Source: Planctomycetes bacterium ADurb.Bin069
GTDB taxonomy: Bacteria > Planctomycetota > UBA8108 > UBA8890 > UBA8898
NCBI GenBank assembly: GCA_002070955.1
Contig: MWEK01000009.1
Location: forward strand, 62,001-126,000
Length of the DNA stretch: 64,000 bases
Direction: 5' to 3'
Shown: in pieces, positions 25,723 through 36,100 of the stretch
How positions within the stretch are numbered: position 1 is the stretch's first letter
How the letters are laid out: every line of letters begins with the position of its first letter
Notes under the pieces: generated by a model
Seen by the model: the letters and a program-made list of their open reading frames with translations, nothing else
Database searches by the model: none
Told to the model about the DNA's origin: nothing
Position numbers and translations under genes: made by a program

Positions 25723-26847
25723 ATGCGCCGTCGCGTCGGTTTCATCGGTTTCGGCTTTATCGGAGGGGTGCACGCCTTCGCGTACCGGGCGCTGCCCTTC
25801 CACTACGAGCGCCTGCCCGGCGAGTACGAGCTGGCGGCGGTGGCCACCTCGCGCCCCGAGACCGCCGAGGCGGCGCGGGCGCGCGGCGGCTTCACGCGCG
25901 CGGCGCGGGACTGGCGCGAGATCATCGAGGATCCGTCCATCGAGATCGTGCACATCGCGACCCCGAACGTTTACCACCGCGAAGTCCTCTGCGCCGCCAT
26001 CGAGGCCGGCAAGCACATCTACTGCGAGAAACCGCTGGCGGCGACGCTCGCGGAGGCCCGGGCGGTGGGGGCGAAGCTCGCGTCTTACGGCGGGACGAGC
26101 CAGATGGTGCTCCAGAACCGCTTCTTCGCCGCCACGGTGAAGGCCGCCGAACTCGCGCGCGAGGGATTCCTCGGCGAGGTGCTCTGCGTCCGGGGAGCGT
26201 ATCTCCACAGCGGCACGCTGGACGCGCACAAGGCGCTCAACTGGAAGGCGACCATCGCCCAGGGCGGCGGCGGAGTCGTGAACGATCTGGGGCCGCACAT
26301 CCTCGACCTCGTGGAGCTCCTCGCCGGACCCATCGACGCCGTCTCCGCCGCGACGCGGATCGCGCTGCCCGACCGGCGCGTCGTCGTGGGCGGCGCGGAC
26401 GCCGGCCCGCCCACCGCCGAGGACCACGCCGTCGCGCTGGTCCGGCTCGCGGGCGGCGGCACGGGAACGGTGGAGGTGAGCAAGGTCGCCACGGGCACCC
26501 TCGACGAGCTGAGAATCGAGGTGCACGGCACGGGCGGCGCGTTGCGTTTCGATCTCATGACGCCCAACTGGCTCGATGTCTTCGACCAGCGCCGGCCGGA
26601 GGAGGGCTGGCGCCGCGTTCCGACCATCGGGAATTATCCCGACAAGAACGCCCTCCGGGGCAAGAACGCCATCGGCTGGGTTCGAAGCCACATCGCCTGT
26701 TTGTACAATTTCCTCTGCGCCGCCGCCGAGGGCCGTCCGGCGGCGCCGGATCTGGCCGCCGGGATCCGGTTGCAGGCCCTATGCGACGCCGTCTACCGTT
26801 CGGCGGCGTCGGGGTCGTGGTGCGCGGTGGAGGAACAGCGCTCGTGA
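25723..26847 (+). CDS. Gfo/Idh/MocA family oxidoreductase (cytosolic)
   Basis: The 374-residue NAD(P)-dependent sugar dehydrogenase-like protein starts MRRRVGFIGFGFIGGVH, with the Rossmann motif GFGFIG at 9-14 and the EKPLAAT motif near 104-110. The central DLGPHILDL segment supplies the catalytic His area. Unlike the two relatives elsewhere in the window, it has no Tat signal. GGGGAG precedes the ATG. Its last codon overlaps the GTG of the PfkB kinase gene, which implies translational coupling and a shared sugar substrate. Confidence 0.92.
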   Translation: MRRRVGFIGFGFIGGVHAFAYRALPFHYERLPGEYELAAVATSRPETAEAARARGGFTRAARDWREIIEDPSIEIVHIATPNVYHREVLCAAIEAGKHIYCEKPLAATLAEARAVGAKLASYGGTSQMVLQNRFFAATVKAAELAREGFLGEVLCVRGAYLHSGTLDAHKALNWKATIAQGGGGVVNDLGPHILDLVELLAGPIDAVSAATRIALPDRRVVVGGADAGPPTAEDHAVALVRLAGGGTGTVEVSKVATGTLDELRIEVHGTGGALRFDLMTPNWLDVFDQRRPEEGWRRVPTIGNYPDKNALRGKNAIGWVRSHIACLYNFLCAAAEGRPAAPDLAAGIRLQALCDAVYRSAASGSWCAVEEQRS

Positions 26848-27743
26848 GCGGCGCCGTCGCGTGCGATCTCATCTCCATCGGCGAGGTCCTGTGGGATCTC
26901 TTCCCCGACGGCAAGAAGCTCGGCGGGGCGACCTTCAACCTCGCGTTCCACGCCCGCCAACTGGGCGTCGACGCCGGCGCGGTTTCGCGCGTGGGAGCGG
27001 ACGGCCCGGGCGAGGAGATTCTCGCCGCGGCGGCGCGCGCCGGCCTCCCGCGCGAGTTGCTGCAGGTCGACCCGTCCTTGCCCACAGGCACCGTGGCGGT
27101 GGCCCTCGATGCCGAGGGGAAGCCCGCCTTCACGATCACGCCGGAGGTCGCCTGGGACGCCATCGCGTGGGAGCCCGCGCTCGCGGCGGCGCTGCCCCGC
27201 GCGCGCGCCATCGCCTTCGGCTCCCTGGCTCAGCGCAGCGCCGCGAGCAGGGCGACGATCCGGGCGGCGGTAGCGGGCAGCGGCGCCGCCATCAAGCTCT
27301 GCGACATCAACCTTAGGCCGCCCTTCGTCGACCCCGAGGTGATCCGCTGGTGCCTGGCGGCGGCCACGCACCTCAAGATCAACGACGACGAGCTGCGCGT
27401 GCTGGCGGACATCGCGGGCCTGCGCGGCGACGAGGCGGACGTCTGCCGGCAATTGGCGCGGGATTTCCACCTTGAGACCGTCTGCGTGACCAAGGGCGCC
27501 GCGGGGTGCGCCGCGTACGCCGGCGGCGCGCGCTGGCTGATCCCGGGAATCGCGGTGAAGGTGGCGGACACGGTGGGCGCGGGCGATGCCTTCGCCGCCG
27601 CCTTCGCGGCGGAGCTGCTCGCGGGCCGGGATCCGGGCGCGGCGGCGCGCTTCGCCAACGCCATCGGCGCCCTTGTGGCTTCCAAGCCGGGCGCGACGCC
27701 GCTCCTCGCCCCCGAGGAGATCGCCGCCGCGGCGCAGGCATGA
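26844..27743 (+). CDS. PfkB-family carbohydrate kinase, fructokinase-like
   Basis: The 299-residue protein is read from GTG 26844, which overlaps the preceding stop and has GGAGGAAC upstream; a longer frame starting at 26781 lies inside the previous gene. The N-terminal ISIGEVLWDLFPDGKKLGGATFNLAFHA matches bacterial fructokinases. The C-terminal signature DTVGAGDAFAAAF carries the catalytic Asp and anion hole. These enzymes phosphorylate fructose or related ketoses; exact specificity is unknown. The GH97 gene follows after 19 bp. Confidence 0.93.
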   Translation: MSGAVACDLISIGEVLWDLFPDGKKLGGATFNLAFHARQLGVDAGAVSRVGADGPGEEILAAAARAGLPRELLQVDPSLPTGTVAVALDAEGKPAFTITPEVAWDAIAWEPALAAALPRARAIAFGSLAQRSAASRATIRAAVAGSGAAIKLCDINLRPPFVDPEVIRWCLAAATHLKINDDELRVLADIAGLRGDEADVCRQLARDFHLETVCVTKGAAGCAAYAGGARWLIPGIAVKVADTVGAGDAFAAAFAAELLAGRDPGAAARFANAIGALVASKPGATPLLAPEEIAAAAQA

Positions 27744-27762
27744 CGGAGAGGAGCGCGGACTC

Positions 27763-29763
27763 ATGACGCGGGCGTTGAACGCAGGTCTCTTGGCGGGGTT
27801 ATGTATGAGCGGCTGTGCTGCACCCCAGGGATGGCAGGTCGTGTCGCCCGGCGGCGGCGTCACCATGACGGTGGCGCTGGCGTCGCTCGCGGGGCAAGCG
27901 GATTACCCCGGCGCCGCGCGGCTGTACTACAAGGTGGATCTGGACGGGCGGGAGTTGGTTCCGTTCTCGCCCCTCGGCCTTGTGAGACAGGATGCGGCCT
28001 TCGTCGACGGCCTTGCCTTCGTCCGGGCCGGCGGCGCGGTGAAAATCCGGGAGTCCTACGCGATGCCGCACGGCAAGCGCCGCCTGTGCCGCAACGATTT
28101 CGTCGAGCGGACCCTCACGTTCGCCAACGCGCAGGGCGAGGAGCTCGCCCTCGTCGTGCGCGCCTATGACGACGGCGTCGCTTTCAGGTACGTGTTCCCG
28201 GGCGGCGGCGGCGCACCCCGCACGGTGATCGAGGAAGCCACCGGCTTCCGCGCGCCCGCGGGTTCGCGCGCGTGGATTCAACCCTACGACGAGGCCTCCC
28301 AATGGACGCCGGCCTACGAACCCTTGTACCGGAACGGCATCCTCGCCGGCACGCCGTCGCCGACCCGGGCGGGCTGGGCCTATCCGGCGCTTTTCCGGAT
28401 CCCCGACCCGAGCGCCGCCGGCGAGGGGAGCGAAGCGGGGCCCGCCGCGGGCTGGGCGCTCTTCACCGAGGCCGCCGTCGACGGCGGATATTGCGGCACG
28501 CGCTTCGCGGCCGCGCCCTCGGGGAACGTCTACCGGGTGCGCCTGCCCGACGCGGCCGAGGGGAACGGCGTCGGGGCGGCGCTCCCGTCTTCCAGGCTGC
28601 CGTGGACGATGCCTTGGCGCGTCATCATCCTCGGGAAGACCCTCGCGCCCATCGTCGAGAGCACCCTCGTCCTCAACCTCAATCCCCCCGCCGCCGGCGG
28701 CGATACCGGCTGGATCGCGCCGGGCCGCGTCGCTTGGAGCTGGTGGTCCGACCACGACAGCCCCAAGTCCGCGGACAAGCTCAACGCCTTCGTGGACCTC
28801 GCCGCGGAAATGGGGTGGGAGTACACGCTCATCGACGCCAACTGGAACCTCATGGAGCAGGGCACGGTCCAGGACGTTCTCGACCGCGCGGCCACGCGGG
28901 GCGTCGGCGCGTTGCTCTGGTACAACTCGGGCGGACCGCACAACACCGTCACCGAGGCGCCCCGCGACCGCATGACGACGCGCGAGGCGCGCCGCGCCGA
29001 GTTCGCTTGGCTCCGCGAACGGGGCGTCAAGGGCGTCAAGGTCGATTTCTTCCAGAGCGACAAGCAGAACATCATGCAGCTTTACCTCGCCATCTTGCAG
29101 GATGCCGCGGACTTCAAGCTGCTCGTCAACTTCCACGGCTGCACGCTGCCGCGGGGCTGGTCCCGCACGTATCCCCATCTCCTGGCCATGGAGGCCGTGC
29201 GCGGCGCGGAGTGCTACACCTTCGACAAGGATTATCCCGCCGCCGCGTTTTGGCACAACACGATCCTGCCCTTCACGCGCAACGTCGTCGGCCCCATGGA
29301 CTACACCCCCGTAGCTTTCACGAACGGCGGCAACGCGCCGCTCACGACCTGGGCCCATGAACTCGCCCTCGCCGTGGTGTTCGAGTGCGGGCTGCTTCAC
29401 TTCGCCGACCGCGCCGCCGCCTTCCGCGAGCTGCCCGAGCCGGCGAAGGGCTTTCTGCGCGCCGTCCCGGCGGCGTGGGACGACACGCGGTACCTCGCCG
29501 GCGAACCCGGCTCGCTGGCTGTGATCGCGCGGCGCCGTGGGAACGACTGGTATGTCGGCGGCATCAACGGCCTGGAAAGCCCCGCGGCCGGCGCCTGCCC
29601 GCTCGCTTTCCTCGACGAAGGCTCCTACAAGCTGACACGCATCGGGGACGATGACCGGGGCCGGGGCTTCGCCGCGACGACGGGCACGGTGACGCGCGCC
29701 GACGCGCTCAGCCTCAGGATGCTTCCCCGAGGCGGCTTCGCGGCGGTGCTGGCGAAACAGTAG
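27763..29763 (+). CDS. Glycoside hydrolase family 97 lipoprotein (alpha-glucosidase/alpha-galactosidase)
   Basis: The 666-residue protein starts at the ATG with GGAGAGGAG upstream. A short signal peptide ends in MSGC (Cys18), so it is probably an outer-membrane or periplasmic lipoprotein. The N-terminal beta-sandwich (about 25-300) contains the YDDGVAFRY block. The barrel contains GRVAWSWWSDHDSPK, EYTLIDANWN, GVKGVKVDFFQSDKQ (nucleophile-region Asp) and NFHGCTLPRGWSRTYP, all characteristic of GH97. The family includes inverting alpha-glucosidases (SusB) and retaining alpha-galactosidases; I cannot decide which. Last gene of the sugar operon, converging on the GH4 gene after 5 bp. Confidence 0.93.
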   Translation: MTRALNAGLLAGLCMSGCAAPQGWQVVSPGGGVTMTVALASLAGQADYPGAARLYYKVDLDGRELVPFSPLGLVRQDAAFVDGLAFVRAGGAVKIRESYAMPHGKRRLCRNDFVERTLTFANAQGEELALVVRAYDDGVAFRYVFPGGGGAPRTVIEEATGFRAPAGSRAWIQPYDEASQWTPAYEPLYRNGILAGTPSPTRAGWAYPALFRIPDPSAAGEGSEAGPAAGWALFTEAAVDGGYCGTRFAAAPSGNVYRVRLPDAAEGNGVGAALPSSRLPWTMPWRVIILGKTLAPIVESTLVLNLNPPAAGGDTGWIAPGRVAWSWWSDHDSPKSADKLNAFVDLAAEMGWEYTLIDANWNLMEQGTVQDVLDRAATRGVGALLWYNSGGPHNTVTEAPRDRMTTREARRAEFAWLRERGVKGVKVDFFQSDKQNIMQLYLAILQDAADFKLLVNFHGCTLPRGWSRTYPHLLAMEAVRGAECYTFDKDYPAAAFWHNTILPFTRNVVGPMDYTPVAFTNGGNAPLTTWAHELALAVVFECGLLHFADRAAAFRELPEPAKGFLRAVPAAWDDTRYLAGEPGSLAVIARRRGNDWYVGGINGLESPAAGACPLAFLDEGSYKLTRIGDDDRGRGFAATTGTVTRADALSLRMLPRGGFAAVLAKQ

Positions 29764-29768
29764 CGCGA

Positions 29769-31199
29769 TCAGGTTTTCGGCGCGCTCTGCGCCAGCTTCA
29801 TGAAGCGCCAAACGATGGCGAGCGCGGGATCCAGCGGCACGTCGACCGGTTTGACGTCCTTCGGGATTTTGATCTCCGGCGTCGGCCGGAGCTTCTTCCC
29901 CGCGAACTGCGGCAGCCACTGCGCCTCGGCCGCCAGCATCTCCGCCGTCATCTCCCGCGCCTCGGCGAGGGTGCACACGGCGGCGGTGAGCGGGTCGAAG
30001 GCCACGGCGTTCGCCGCGAGCTCGGGGTCGCCCGCCAGGGCCGCCTCGACCGCGAGATTCTGGACGATGATATTGGTCAGATTGGCAGCGGCGCACTGCG
30101 GCGGCAGGTCGCCGACAACGGCGGGGTGCAGCCCCATGCGGTCGACGTAGACGGGCACCTCGACGCAGCAGCCCTGCGGGAGGTTCGTGATGTAACCGTC
30201 GTTGCGGACGTTGCCGTTGAGCTTGAAGATCCGGCCCGTCCGGTGCGCCTCGATAATGTACGAACAGTATTCGGTGCTGCGCCGGCCCAGCGCCGTGTCC
30301 TCGATGCTCAGGGGGTCGACCTTCTCGAACTTCTCGGCGATCTGCACCGCCCACTTGTAGTAGGCGCCCGTGGCGCCCCCGAAATCGGGCTGGTCGCAGT
30401 AAAGCTCCAGCGCTTTCCGGTTCTTACGGAACCAGGGCAGATACTCCGAGAGGTGCCCCGTGCTCTCGGTCATGAAGTACCCCAGGTGGCGCATGACCTC
30501 GCACCTGACTTTCTCGTTGACGTAGTACTCGGGCTTCTCGATGTTCGCGCGCAGGATCGGGTTGAGGTCCTTGCCCTGGTGCTCGAGTTTCAGGAACCAC
30601 GCCATGTGGTTGATGCCCGCGGCGAGAAAATCGATCTCCTCCTTGGGGACGCCCACGTAGCGGGAGATGAGATCCATGGTGGTCTGGACGCCGTGGCACA
30701 GGCCGATGAACTTGACTTTGCTGGCCTTGCCGAGCGCCGCGCAGCACATGCCCATCGGGTTGGCGTAGTTGAGCATGATCGCGTCCGGACACAGGGTCTC
30801 CATGTCGCGCGCGATGTCCATGAGGACGGGGATCGTCCTCAGGGCGCGGAAGATGCCGCCCGGATTGATGGAGTCGCCGATGCACTGGTCGACGCCGTAC
30901 TTAAGCGGGATCTTGTAGTCGTGGCCGAAGGCCTCGACGCCGCCCACCTGAACCATGATGATCACATAGTCGGCCCCCTCCAGGGCCTTGCGCCGATCCG
31001 TCGTCGCGGACACCTCGGCCCCCAGGCGGTTGTCCTTGATCATGCGCCGGGCGAAGGCCTCCATGCGCCTGAGCTTGGGCTCGGTGGGGCTCATGAGGAC
31101 GAACTCGGAGTCGGCCAGCGCCTCCGTCGCCATGACGTCCTGCATGAGGGTCTTGCAGAAGACGATGCTCCCGGCGCCGATCATTGCAATTTTAGCCAT
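29769..31199 (-). CDS. Glycoside hydrolase family 4, alpha-galactosidase (MelA)-like
   Basis: GH4 enzymes cleave glycosides by an NAD- and metal-dependent redox-elimination mechanism. The 476-residue protein starts at the ATG after GGAGAGG. It has the NAD motif GAGSIVF (8-14), NYANPMG (144-150), the metal ligand Cys168 in GLCHGVQ and His198 in GINHMAW. The MSPTEPK and NPGGIFRALRTIP blocks fit the alpha-galactosidase/glucuronidase branch better than 6-phospho-glucosidases. No phosphotransferase genes are nearby. It is convergent with the GH97 gene and may serve the same glycan. Confidence 0.93.
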   Translation of the reverse strand: MAKIAMIGAGSIVFCKTLMQDVMATEALADSEFVLMSPTEPKLRRMEAFARRMIKDNRLGAEVSATTDRRKALEGADYVIIMVQVGGVEAFGHDYKIPLKYGVDQCIGDSINPGGIFRALRTIPVLMDIARDMETLCPDAIMLNYANPMGMCCAALGKASKVKFIGLCHGVQTTMDLISRYVGVPKEEIDFLAAGINHMAWFLKLEHQGKDLNPILRANIEKPEYYVNEKVRCEVMRHLGYFMTESTGHLSEYLPWFRKNRKALELYCDQPDFGGATGAYYKWAVQIAEKFEKVDPLSIEDTALGRRSTEYCSYIIEAHRTGRIFKLNGNVRNDGYITNLPQGCCVEVPVYVDRMGLHPAVVGDLPPQCAAANLTNIIVQNLAVEAALAGDPELAANAVAFDPLTAAVCTLAEAREMTAEMLAAEAQWLPQFAGKKLRPTPEIKIPKDVKPVDVPLDPALAIVWRFMKLAQSAPKT

Positions 31200-31389
31200 G
31201 AGCCTCTCCTTTGAGCGGGCGGCGGCCGCGCGCGCCGCGCCGGCGCGCTCCGTCCGGTCACGGTAGCCGCGGCGCGGCGCGGCGTCAAGGGCGCGGCCGC
31301 CGGGGCGGACGGACCGCCGGCGCCTGCTCGCAGGCCTTGGAGCAAATACCCGCGGACACGCGCGCCTGAGCGCGCGCCGGCGGTTCGCG

Positions 31390-31920
31390 CTACGGATTCG
31401 GCGGCGGCGCCGCAGGCGGCTTGGAGCCCTCGGGCGCGGCTTCCTCGCCAATCTGCGGCAGGTGCTTGCGCCAGTATGTCATCGCCGAGACGTACGCCAT
31501 GGCCAACGACCCGACCACGGTGAGACAGTTGCTGACGTCGACCACGTTCTCAACGACGAAACCGAGGACGGGCAGCAGGCTCGCCACCGGAATCGCGTGC
31601 CGCTCCAGGTGCGGCGGAAGGAACTTGACCGCCAGCACCTTGAGCACGATCAGGACCAGGACCGCGAGGGCGCCGAAGAAGGAAAGCAGCGGGAACCAGT
31701 GGGAAAGCCCACGGAAAGCCCACCCGCCTGACCGGCTCCACATGATCACCCACCCGATCAGAACGAGCACCGCCAGCACGAAAACGATCTTCTCGACGAG
31801 CGGCAGCTTCTTGATGTTGCCCGCAACATCCGGGCCGGGGGCCGCCGGCGCGGGAGTGGGCGCGGTTGCTTGATCCGGCGGCGCCGCCGGCGTTTCGGGA
31901 GTAGTCGGTTGTTCGGTCAT
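31390..31920 (-). CDS. Hypothetical four-helix membrane protein
   Basis: The 176-residue protein has an ATG after GGAAGGAAC. Residues 1-40 are Pro/Thr/Ala-rich and probably cytosolic. About four hydrophobic helices follow, at roughly 47-67, 75-95, 103-125 and 130-150, ending in a charged Pro-rich tail. The helix pattern resembles small DUF-type membrane proteins with no assigned role. I do not recognise the family. Confidence 0.65.
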   Translation of the reverse strand: MTEQPTTPETPAAPPDQATAPTPAPAAPGPDVAGNIKKLPLVEKIVFVLAVLVLIGWVIMWSRSGGWAFRGLSHWFPLLSFFGALAVLVLIVLKVLAVKFLPPHLERHAIPVASLLPVLGFVVENVVDVSNCLTVVGSLAMAYVSAMTYWRKHLPQIGEEAAPEGSKPPAAPPPNP

Positions 31921-32095
31921 AATCGTTCCTTCCTTTCCTGCATCACCCATACCCTTTCACGCGCGCGCGCGGGCCGTCCCCGCGCCCAAGGCGCGCCTGC
32001 GTCCTCACCGCGCGGCGTCCCGAAGCGTTTTCGATCGCATTGCGACGAGGACGCCGCGCGCATATTCGCAACGACGGCCGCGGCCGACAAGCGGC

Positions 32096-33019
32096 TCAGA
32101 GCTTCGCCCCGCAGCCGCCGCAGAATTTCACGCCGGCCTCGAGCTTGGCGCCGCAGTTCGGACAGAAACTCTTGGCGGCGGCCTCCGGCGCGGGGGCGGC
32201 GGCGGCGGGAGCCGCCGCCGCCGGGGCCGTCACGGCAGGGGCCGCGGACTGCTTGGCGGTCTTCGTGAACTCCTCCAGCACGCTGTCGATGTCGGGCAGC
32301 ATCTTGCGGACCGCGTCATCGAGCGCGAGCCTGAGAATCTTGCCCTTGTCGTCCTCGCTGATCTCGAGATTCGCGTCCGCCTCGGCGCCGGCGCCCAGGA
32401 TCTCGATGCCGAAGGCCCCGATCGAATCGATGCGCTTGAACTCGCCGAAGTGGCTGGCCTTGACCTCGCCGGAGGAGGGTTGGACGAGCTTGAGATCGAC
32501 CCCGCATTCGGCCACCACCTTGGTGTCCTTCTTTTTGTAATCGAATCCGCCGATGCCCAGAAGCGGTATGTTGCCGAGGCCGAACCCGCGTGACGCGCTC
32601 TCCGTCTTGACGCGCAGGTTGGTGACCTTGCCGTACATGAGGTAATCCACGCCCCGCACCTGGCCGGCTTTGGCGAGCTCGTCGGTCTTCACGATGCCTT
32701 CCAGATTCTGCTCCGCGAGGAGCTGGTTGAGCTGGTCGCGCTCGATGACGGTGAAACGCCGTGTCTGGTATGCGAGGGTGGAAAGCTGGGCCCCGGCGAA
32801 GCTTTCGAGCGATCTGGTGCTTCCCTCCCCGATGATCGTGAAGTTCGGCACTCCGAGCCGCGGCTTCGCCAGGCCGGGAGGAGGAGGCGGGTATATTCCC
32901 ACGTGGGCCGTGAGCTGATCGCGCTCCGCCGATTCGCTTGACGATGCGCACCCCGAGAACGCAACGAGGCCGAAAACCCCGGAGACGCACGCGACGAAAC
33001 CGAGCAAGGCAGACTTCAT
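32096..33019 (-). CDS. CsgG-like lipoprotein with C-terminal zinc ribbon
   Basis: The 307-residue protein has an ATG with GGAGGATATCT. The signal peptide ends in the lipobox AFSGC (Cys24). The middle shows the CsgG pattern: LGVPNFTIIGEG, RRFTVIERDQLNQLLAEQNLE and VDYLMYGKVTNL. CsgG-type proteins form outer-membrane secretion channels or assembly lipoproteins. After an Ala/Pro linker the chain ends in a zinc ribbon with two CxxC knuckles (FCPNCGAKLE...KFCGGCGAKL). A cysteine ribbon on an exported lipoprotein is unusual, and the neighbouring 1545-residue exported protein ends the same way. Confidence 0.85.
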   Translation of the reverse strand: MKSALLGFVACVSGVFGLVAFSGCASSSESAERDQLTAHVGIYPPPPPGLAKPRLGVPNFTIIGEGSTRSLESFAGAQLSTLAYQTRRFTVIERDQLNQLLAEQNLEGIVKTDELAKAGQVRGVDYLMYGKVTNLRVKTESASRGFGLGNIPLLGIGGFDYKKKDTKVVAECGVDLKLVQPSSGEVKASHFGEFKRIDSIGAFGIEILGAGAEADANLEISEDDKGKILRLALDDAVRKMLPDIDSVLEEFTKTAKQSAAPAVTAPAAAAPAAAAPAPEAAAKSFCPNCGAKLEAGVKFCGGCGAKL

Positions 33020-33080
33020 AGATATCCTCCGTGGAAAAAGCTGCGTCAAACGCGCCGTCGGTAAACCTCGGAACGACCGG

Positions 33081-33101
33081 GGCTTACCTATAGGCTTACC
33101 T
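33081..33101 (+). repeat. 9-bp direct repeat in the leader of the CsgG-like gene
   Basis: GGCTTACCT occurs at 33081-33089 and 33093-33101, a 12-bp period. It lies between the predicted start site and the ribosome site of the lipoprotein gene. Confidence 0.5.
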
Positions 33102-33114
33102 CTAGGATCGGCTC

Positions 33115-33143
33115 ATTCTCTCCAATAATTTCGCCAATTGCAA
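33115..33143 (-). promoter_or_regulatory. Predicted promoter of the CsgG-like lipoprotein gene
   Basis: On the minus strand TTGCAA (33138-33143) and GAGAAT (33115-33120) are separated by 17 AT-rich bases. Confidence 0.45.
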
Positions 33144-33191
33144 GCGTTTTCCGCGCCTAAATCGCGGCGCGGCGGTTCACCTCCCGGCCGT

Positions 33192-36100
33192 TCATTTTTC
33201 CGGTATTCTCGCGCCGCAGCTCGTGCAGAACCTCCCGCCCGGAGGCAGCGCGGCTCCGCAGCTCGTGCAGAACTTCGCGCCGTGCTTGGGCTGATCTTCC
33301 GCTTTCGCGGGCGGTTGCGCCTGCGCGGGCGGTTGCGCCTGCGGCGCCGCGGGGGCCGCCGCCGGCGCCCTCCCGGCGCCCGCCATCTTCGCGGCCGCGC
33401 CCGCATCGAAGCACACCGACGTCACGGCGTCCGTGTTGATCCAGAACTCCTCCTCGAACGCGGCGCCGGCCAGTTCCGTCCTGAGGACGTACTTGCCCTC
33501 GGGGAGCTTTCGCGAATCGCCGAAGACGCCGCGGCCGACTTCCCGCCGCCGCTCACCGAAGAGCTCGTAACCCGAGGGAGTTCCCAGGACGGCGGCGCGC
33601 AGCTCCCGGGTCAGATCCGCCGCGCGCGCCACCGGCCAGTAGGTTCCCTTGGCGAGGCGCGCCATCTCGGCGAGCTGAGCCCTCCAGTCCTCCCGGTTGA
33701 TATCGAAGCCCACAATGTGCAGCTTCACGTTCCGGAGGCGCCCGAACTCGGCGGCGGCGGCCAAGGGGTCCTGCCGCGGGAGCGTATCCTCGCCGCCGTC
33801 GGTGAGCAACACGACCGTGACCGGCGCGGATTCCGCCGCGCCGGCCAGATCGTGCACGGCCTCGCGGAGACTGAGGGCCAGCGGCGTCTTTCCCCGCGGC
33901 CTTAAGGCGCGGAGCTTCTCGCCGAACTTCGTACGATTGAGGGACCCCATGGGAATTTCGAGCGCCGTGTCCTCGCTGGAGCCGGCTTCCAGCGCCGTTT
34001 TCCGGTGGCCGAAGACCCGCAGGGCGACCGGCGCGCCCGCCGGGATCTCCCGCGCGATCGACTCGACCGCCTCGCGGGCGATCTCGAACTTCGCGCGCCC
34101 GTCGATCGCATCGCGCATCGACCCCGAGGCGTCGAGCACTAGATAGAAACGTCTCTCCGGCTCCAGTGCCACCGAGGTCCGGAGCGTCCCCGACCCTCCG
34201 CGCGCCAACTCCTCGCTGAGCCGCGGCGTCGCGCGCGTCAGAAAAAGGAGAGCGAAGCTCGTGTCGAGCCGGGGATTCTCCTGGTCCTTCGAAACCCAGG
34301 AGCCATCCTCATTCTGGGCGTCCACGAGGTAGCGGGCGCCCAACGGATACCACTCGTGCTCGCCGATGAACTCCGTCCCCAGAATCCGGCCCACGCGTTC
34401 GAGGGAATAGAGATAATAGTAGTGCCAGTCTTCGCTCTCGGGATTTCCCTTGACGCTGAAGCGCGCGGCCAGCCAGGCCAGGCCCCGCTCGATGCCCACA
34501 TCGGCGCCGGGATCGCTCTCCCCGAGGTGGAAGCGGTTGATCGCCAGCGCGCAGATCCCCGCGCAGGTCATGCTGCCGTACGAAGAACCGGTCGTGTAGC
34601 CCCAGCCCCCGTCCTCCTCGTTCTGCCGTTTCCGGTACGCGGCCAGGCACTTCGTCCACACGTCGCCGGGCAGCCGGAAGTTGCAGCGCGCCGCCGAGTG
34701 CATGCCGAGCAGCGCGAACTGGGAACTGGAATTGTCGCCATCCTGGCCCGTCTGCCACGGGGTCATGCGCGCCATATCCTCGCCCGCGGCGCCGGAGCCG
34801 TCGAGCGCCCGCCCGCCCGAGATGCGCAGCGCCTGCGGCTTCTCTTCCAGCTCGCCGAAAACCTCCTTCGGGATCTTGGCGCTGTAACCCCAGGACCCCT
34901 CCGGGCCTTGCGCCTCGAGGAGGTACCGCGCGGCCGCGCGCAGCTTGGGCAGGAAGGCCGGGTCGCCGTAAGACTCGATCAGCATGGCGAGCACGCCGTT
35001 CTCGTAGCAGCCGAGTCTCTCGACGGGCCGCGCCGCCGCGATGCACCTGCGAATCGCCGCGTCGATCGCTGGATCCTTGTGGTGCGCGCCCGCGTGAACG
35101 AGGGCCAGGGCCAGGGGAAGATCCTGGTTTTCGGAACCGATGGCCGGCTGCCGGTACTTCACGTTCTTCAGGGCGAGTTGCCACAGAAACGCGCTGCCGC
35201 GGTCGATGGCGCGGTTCACGTCCTCGGCCCGGAGGCCCACGCCCTCGAGGCCGCGCGGCGTCCGGTCGCTGCGCGCGCGAACGCGAGGGGCTTCCCTCGC
35301 GTCGATCTTCGCCGCCGGCGCCGCCGCGGGCGGCGGCGGCGGTGTCTTCGGCGGAGCCGTCGCCTCCTTGGGCGGAGCCGGCGGCTTCGTTCCCTCCGCC
35401 TCGCCTCGCGCCGCGGGAGCCGCGGCGACTTCGGGCGGCGCCGGCGGTGTCTTCGGCGGAGCCGCCGCCTCCTTAGGCGGGGCCGGCGGCTTCGTTCCCT
35501 CCTCCTCGCCTCGCGCCGCGGGAGCCGCGGCGCCTTCCTTGGCCGCCGCGGCAGGCGGCTCCGACTCAATGGGCAGCAGCGCGATGACCTCCGCTTTCGA
35601 CACCCCGGCGTACACCAGCCGCGGCGCGCGCTCCGTCGCGGCGATGCGGAAGACGACCTGGAACGACCGCGCCTCGCCGGCGGGAATCCATACGAGCGCG
35701 CCCGGCCTGCGCGGACCGCGCTCGGTCACGGCGTCGGGCGGGGACTGCGAGCCATCGGCCGCCGCGTACGCGAGCTGCTCGGCCGTTTGGAAGAACTCGC
35801 CGCTCTTGCCGGAGTTCCTCACCGTCACGTCGAGCACGAGGAACCGATCGCTCCCGGCATCCTCGCCGGCGAAGCGCGCCGCCACGGCCTGCCCCGCGAC
35901 TGAAAGCAGGAAGAAATCGTCCTTCACGGACGCGATGGCCGCGCGCGGCGGCGGCGACGGCCGCGCGCCCTCGAGGGGCAGCGTGATACCGGCGGGCTTG
36001 AGGATCTTCGACGATCCCGGCACTTGGGCATTGGGGAAATCGCAGCGCAGCTCCAGCGACGCGGACGCCTCGGGCGCCAAGAACACGGCGAAGCCTCCCG

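Noticed and set aside
35341-35535. 105-bp tandem repeat as a mobile or regulatory repeat
   Set aside because: It lies within the VWA protein gene, keeps frame and encodes a Pro/Lys linker.
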